6,816 nt of DNA from Lentisphaeria bacterium (GTDB lineage Bacteria > Verrucomicrobiota > Lentisphaeria > Victivallales > GWF2-50-93): contig JAGVIF010000240.1 in assembly GCA_020056205.1 (NCBI GenBank), positions 1 to 6,816 of the forward strand. Direction: 5' to 3'. The notes below the pieces were generated by a model. It saw only the letters and a program-made list of their open reading frames with translations, was not told the DNA's origin and searched no databases. Numbering within the stretch: the stretch's first letter is position 1; each line of letters starts with the position of its first letter. Shown here piece by piece: positions 6,136 to 6,816 of the stretch. The position numbers were made by a program, and so were the translations under genes.

Positions 6136-6151
6136 AAATGCAATAATATAA
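6136..6151 (-). repeat. Inner inverted repeat, right copy
   Basis: AAATGCAATAATATAA is a perfect 16-bp reverse complement of 5894-5909. It lies upstream of the relic transposase frame on the minus strand, so the gene remnant sits neatly between the two copies. Confidence 0.75.
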
Positions 6152-6181
6152 CTATAACCTATTTTATTTCAAGGAATAATC

Positions 6182-6199
6182 TATACTGGCACCGATTCC
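6182..6199 (-). repeat. Outer inverted repeat, right copy
   Basis: TATACTGGCACCGATTCC is the reverse complement of 5846-5863 with one difference. It ends 37 bases before the ATG of the broken NERD gene remnant. Confidence 0.75.
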
Positions 6200-6235
6200 G
6201 ATTCTTCAACGTGATATTTTTCTATCTAAGGAAAT

Positions 6236-6338
6236 ATGAACCCACTAATAAATAAAATCCGGAATTTTTGAATTCCACAATCGGACGGTTACGTTACCTC
6301 AAAAAAAGACATAAGGGACGAAAAGGACAGCACTTTTT
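6236..6338 (+). pseudogene. Out-of-frame 5' remnant of the NERD gene
   Basis: ATG 6236, preceded by AAGGA, reads MNPLINKIRNF and then TGA (6269-6271). In the same frame the sequence continues without a start codon as IPQSDGYVTSKK and then DIRDEKDSTFYD up to 6343. NERD-family proteins commonly have a short helix-like start, a later N-D-(I/L)-R motif, and I-D-H-L-V-V just before the E-x-K core. DIR and YD here fit those positions, and joining YD to LVVHTYG of the next frame restores the conserved aspartate. Only about 35 codons separate the start from that point, fewer than I expect, so an internal deletion is likely too. The stop lies in a GGAATT/AATTCC palindrome (6261-6276). Confidence 0.45.
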
Positions 6339-6755
6339 ATGATACTTGTAGTCCATACCTATGGAATGGCCATTGTCGAAAGCAAAAGCGTAACTTCCAA
6401 AGTGAAAATCAATCCGGACGGCAGCTGGGAAAGAATCTGGGACAACCACTGGCAAGGAATGCCCTCTCCTGTTAACCAAGCACAAAGGCAAGCGGCTTTC
6501 CTCCGGAATTATCTCAACACCAACAAGGAGAAATTGCTCAAGAAAATCCTTGGCTTTCAGCAATCTTTCAAGAAAATGCCTATTGATATTGTGGTGGCAA
6601 TTTCCGATTCTGGAAGGATTGACCGCTCCAAGCATTCTGACAACAGCTATGTTTTTAAAGCTGACCAAGCCGCATCCAGAATTAGAAAAATTTATGAGGA
6701 CTTGAAAAAGAAAGACACTAGAGCCAATTGCAAAAGTCAAAACCAGCGCCGATGA
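6339..6755 (+). CDS. NERD-domain (nuclease-related) protein, probably a broken gene
   Basis: A 138-codon frame from ATG 6339 to TGA 6755. It holds the core of a NERD domain, a fold related to restriction-type nucleases: VVHTYGMAIVESKSV (E14-x-K16), W30 and W34, GMPSPVNQAQRQ (Q47), MPIDIVVAISDSG (80-92) and VFKADQ (105-110). The domain's upstream conserved aspartate is lacking in this frame but is present in the neighbouring frame (YD, 6338-6343), which suggests a 2-base deletion or 1-base insertion near 6344. The last residues (DTRANCKSQNQRR) are not family-like, while the +1 frame stays open to the window end. ATG 6339 has AAGGA 11-12 bases upstream, so a truncated product is conceivable. 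The full-length family is found with varied C-terminal domains, and its physiological role is not well defined. I treat this as a decayed gene lying beside a mobile-element relic. Confidence 0.65.
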   Translation: MILVVHTYGMAIVESKSVTSKVKINPDGSWERIWDNHWQGMPSPVNQAQRQAAFLRNYLNTNKEKLLKKILGFQQSFKKMPIDIVVAISDSGRIDRSKHSDNSYVFKADQAASRIRKIYEDLKKKDTRANCKSQNQRR

Positions 6756-6816
6756 AGGAGATTGTGAAATTCAGACGAGCCACAAAACCGGAGGCATACC
6801 CAAAGCGGTATGTCGA
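6712..6816 (+). pseudogene. Out-of-frame 3' continuation of the NERD gene
   Basis: From about 6712 the frame one base along reads KTLEPIAKVKTSADEG, then CEIQTSHKTGGIPKAVCR, and is open to the window end. It makes better protein than the end of the 6339-6755 frame. The shift point would be in the A-rich stretch 6705-6713, a classic slippage site. The final AVCR could be the first cysteine of a C-terminal zinc ribbon seen in some NERD proteins; this is inference since the sequence ends here. An alternative is a new gene from ATG 6752 that overlaps the stop (ATGA), reading MKEIVKFRRATKPEAYPKRY, which I do not recognise. Confidence 0.4.

Larger units (their letters stand above)
5846..6199. mobile_element. 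MITE-like element with nested inverted repeats
   Basis: This 354-base segment is bounded by an 18-bp inverted repeat (one mismatch). It contains a second, perfect 16-bp inverted repeat (5894-5909 and 6136-6151) enclosing the relic of a Y1 transposase gene. The two nested repeats have unrelated sequences, and the spacers between inner and outer arms do not match each other. Either the inner 258 bases are one element inserted in another, or the outer pair is a separate palindromic target. No clear target-site duplication was found at either border. The exact family is unknown to me. Confidence 0.55.

Noticed and set aside
5873..6151. Plus-strand open frame of 92 codons in the element
   Set aside because: It is antisense to the transposase relic, with both ends falling near the inner inverted repeats; the minus strand carries the recognisable motif.
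6261..6276. GGAATT-TTTG-AATTCC palindrome as a terminator or operator
   Set aside because: Six AT-rich base pairs in an AT-rich gap, without a T tract or a partner site; mentioned only because the stop in the NERD remnant lies in it.

Overview
This looks like a bacterial chromosome segment of intermediate base composition. It carries conserved translation and transcription genes (rpsT, nusA, infB), a metal-transporter-like membrane gene, and a decayed mobile-element zone at the right end. The C-terminal third of IF-2 (stretches such as [33 protein letters not shown] and [11 protein letters not shown]) resembles what I remember from the PVC superphylum (Lentisphaerota, Kiritimatiellota, Verrucomicrobiota). 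I infer a PVC-type bacterium, probably an environmental or metagenomic genome, with modest confidence and no search behind it.

Layout. Positions 1-156 hold stacked short tandem repeats (octamers, then heptamers, then a pyrimidine tract). They run into the 3' end of a small minus-strand ORF (83-262). A hairpin at 307-333 ends the minus-strand gene 332-1030, a six-helix NicO/UreH-like transporter with a histidine-rich loop. A repeat-rich gap (1031-1266) contains a probable promoter for that gene, a hairpin that may end the infB transcript, and two heptamer arrays. Next comes the minus-strand operon nusA (3323-4558, GTG start) to infB (1267-3282). A 215-base divergent promoter region (4559-4773) includes an intrinsic-terminator-like hairpin inside the nusA leader. 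On the plus strand follow rpsT (4774-5040) and, 13 bases later, a PHP-domain phosphoesterase gene (5054-5839).

The right end (5810-6816) is the most unusual part. A 14-bp hairpin straddles the PHP stop codon and abuts an 18-bp inverted repeat, whose partner is 318 bases away. Nested inside is a perfect 16-bp inverted repeat, and inside that lies an N-terminal relic of a REP-associated tyrosine (Y1/HUH-type) transposase. Immediately right is a NERD-domain (nuclease-related) gene. It appears to be broken by an in-frame stop and two frame changes, and it runs off the window.

Functionally, nusA, infB and rpsT form a divergent gene-expression cluster. It lacks the usual rimP upstream of nusA and rbfA/truB downstream of infB. 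The transporter and the PHP protein have no obvious functional tie to that cluster. I see no complete novel system. The best leads are the nested inverted-repeat transposase relic, the possible NusA attenuator and the short-period repeat arrays.
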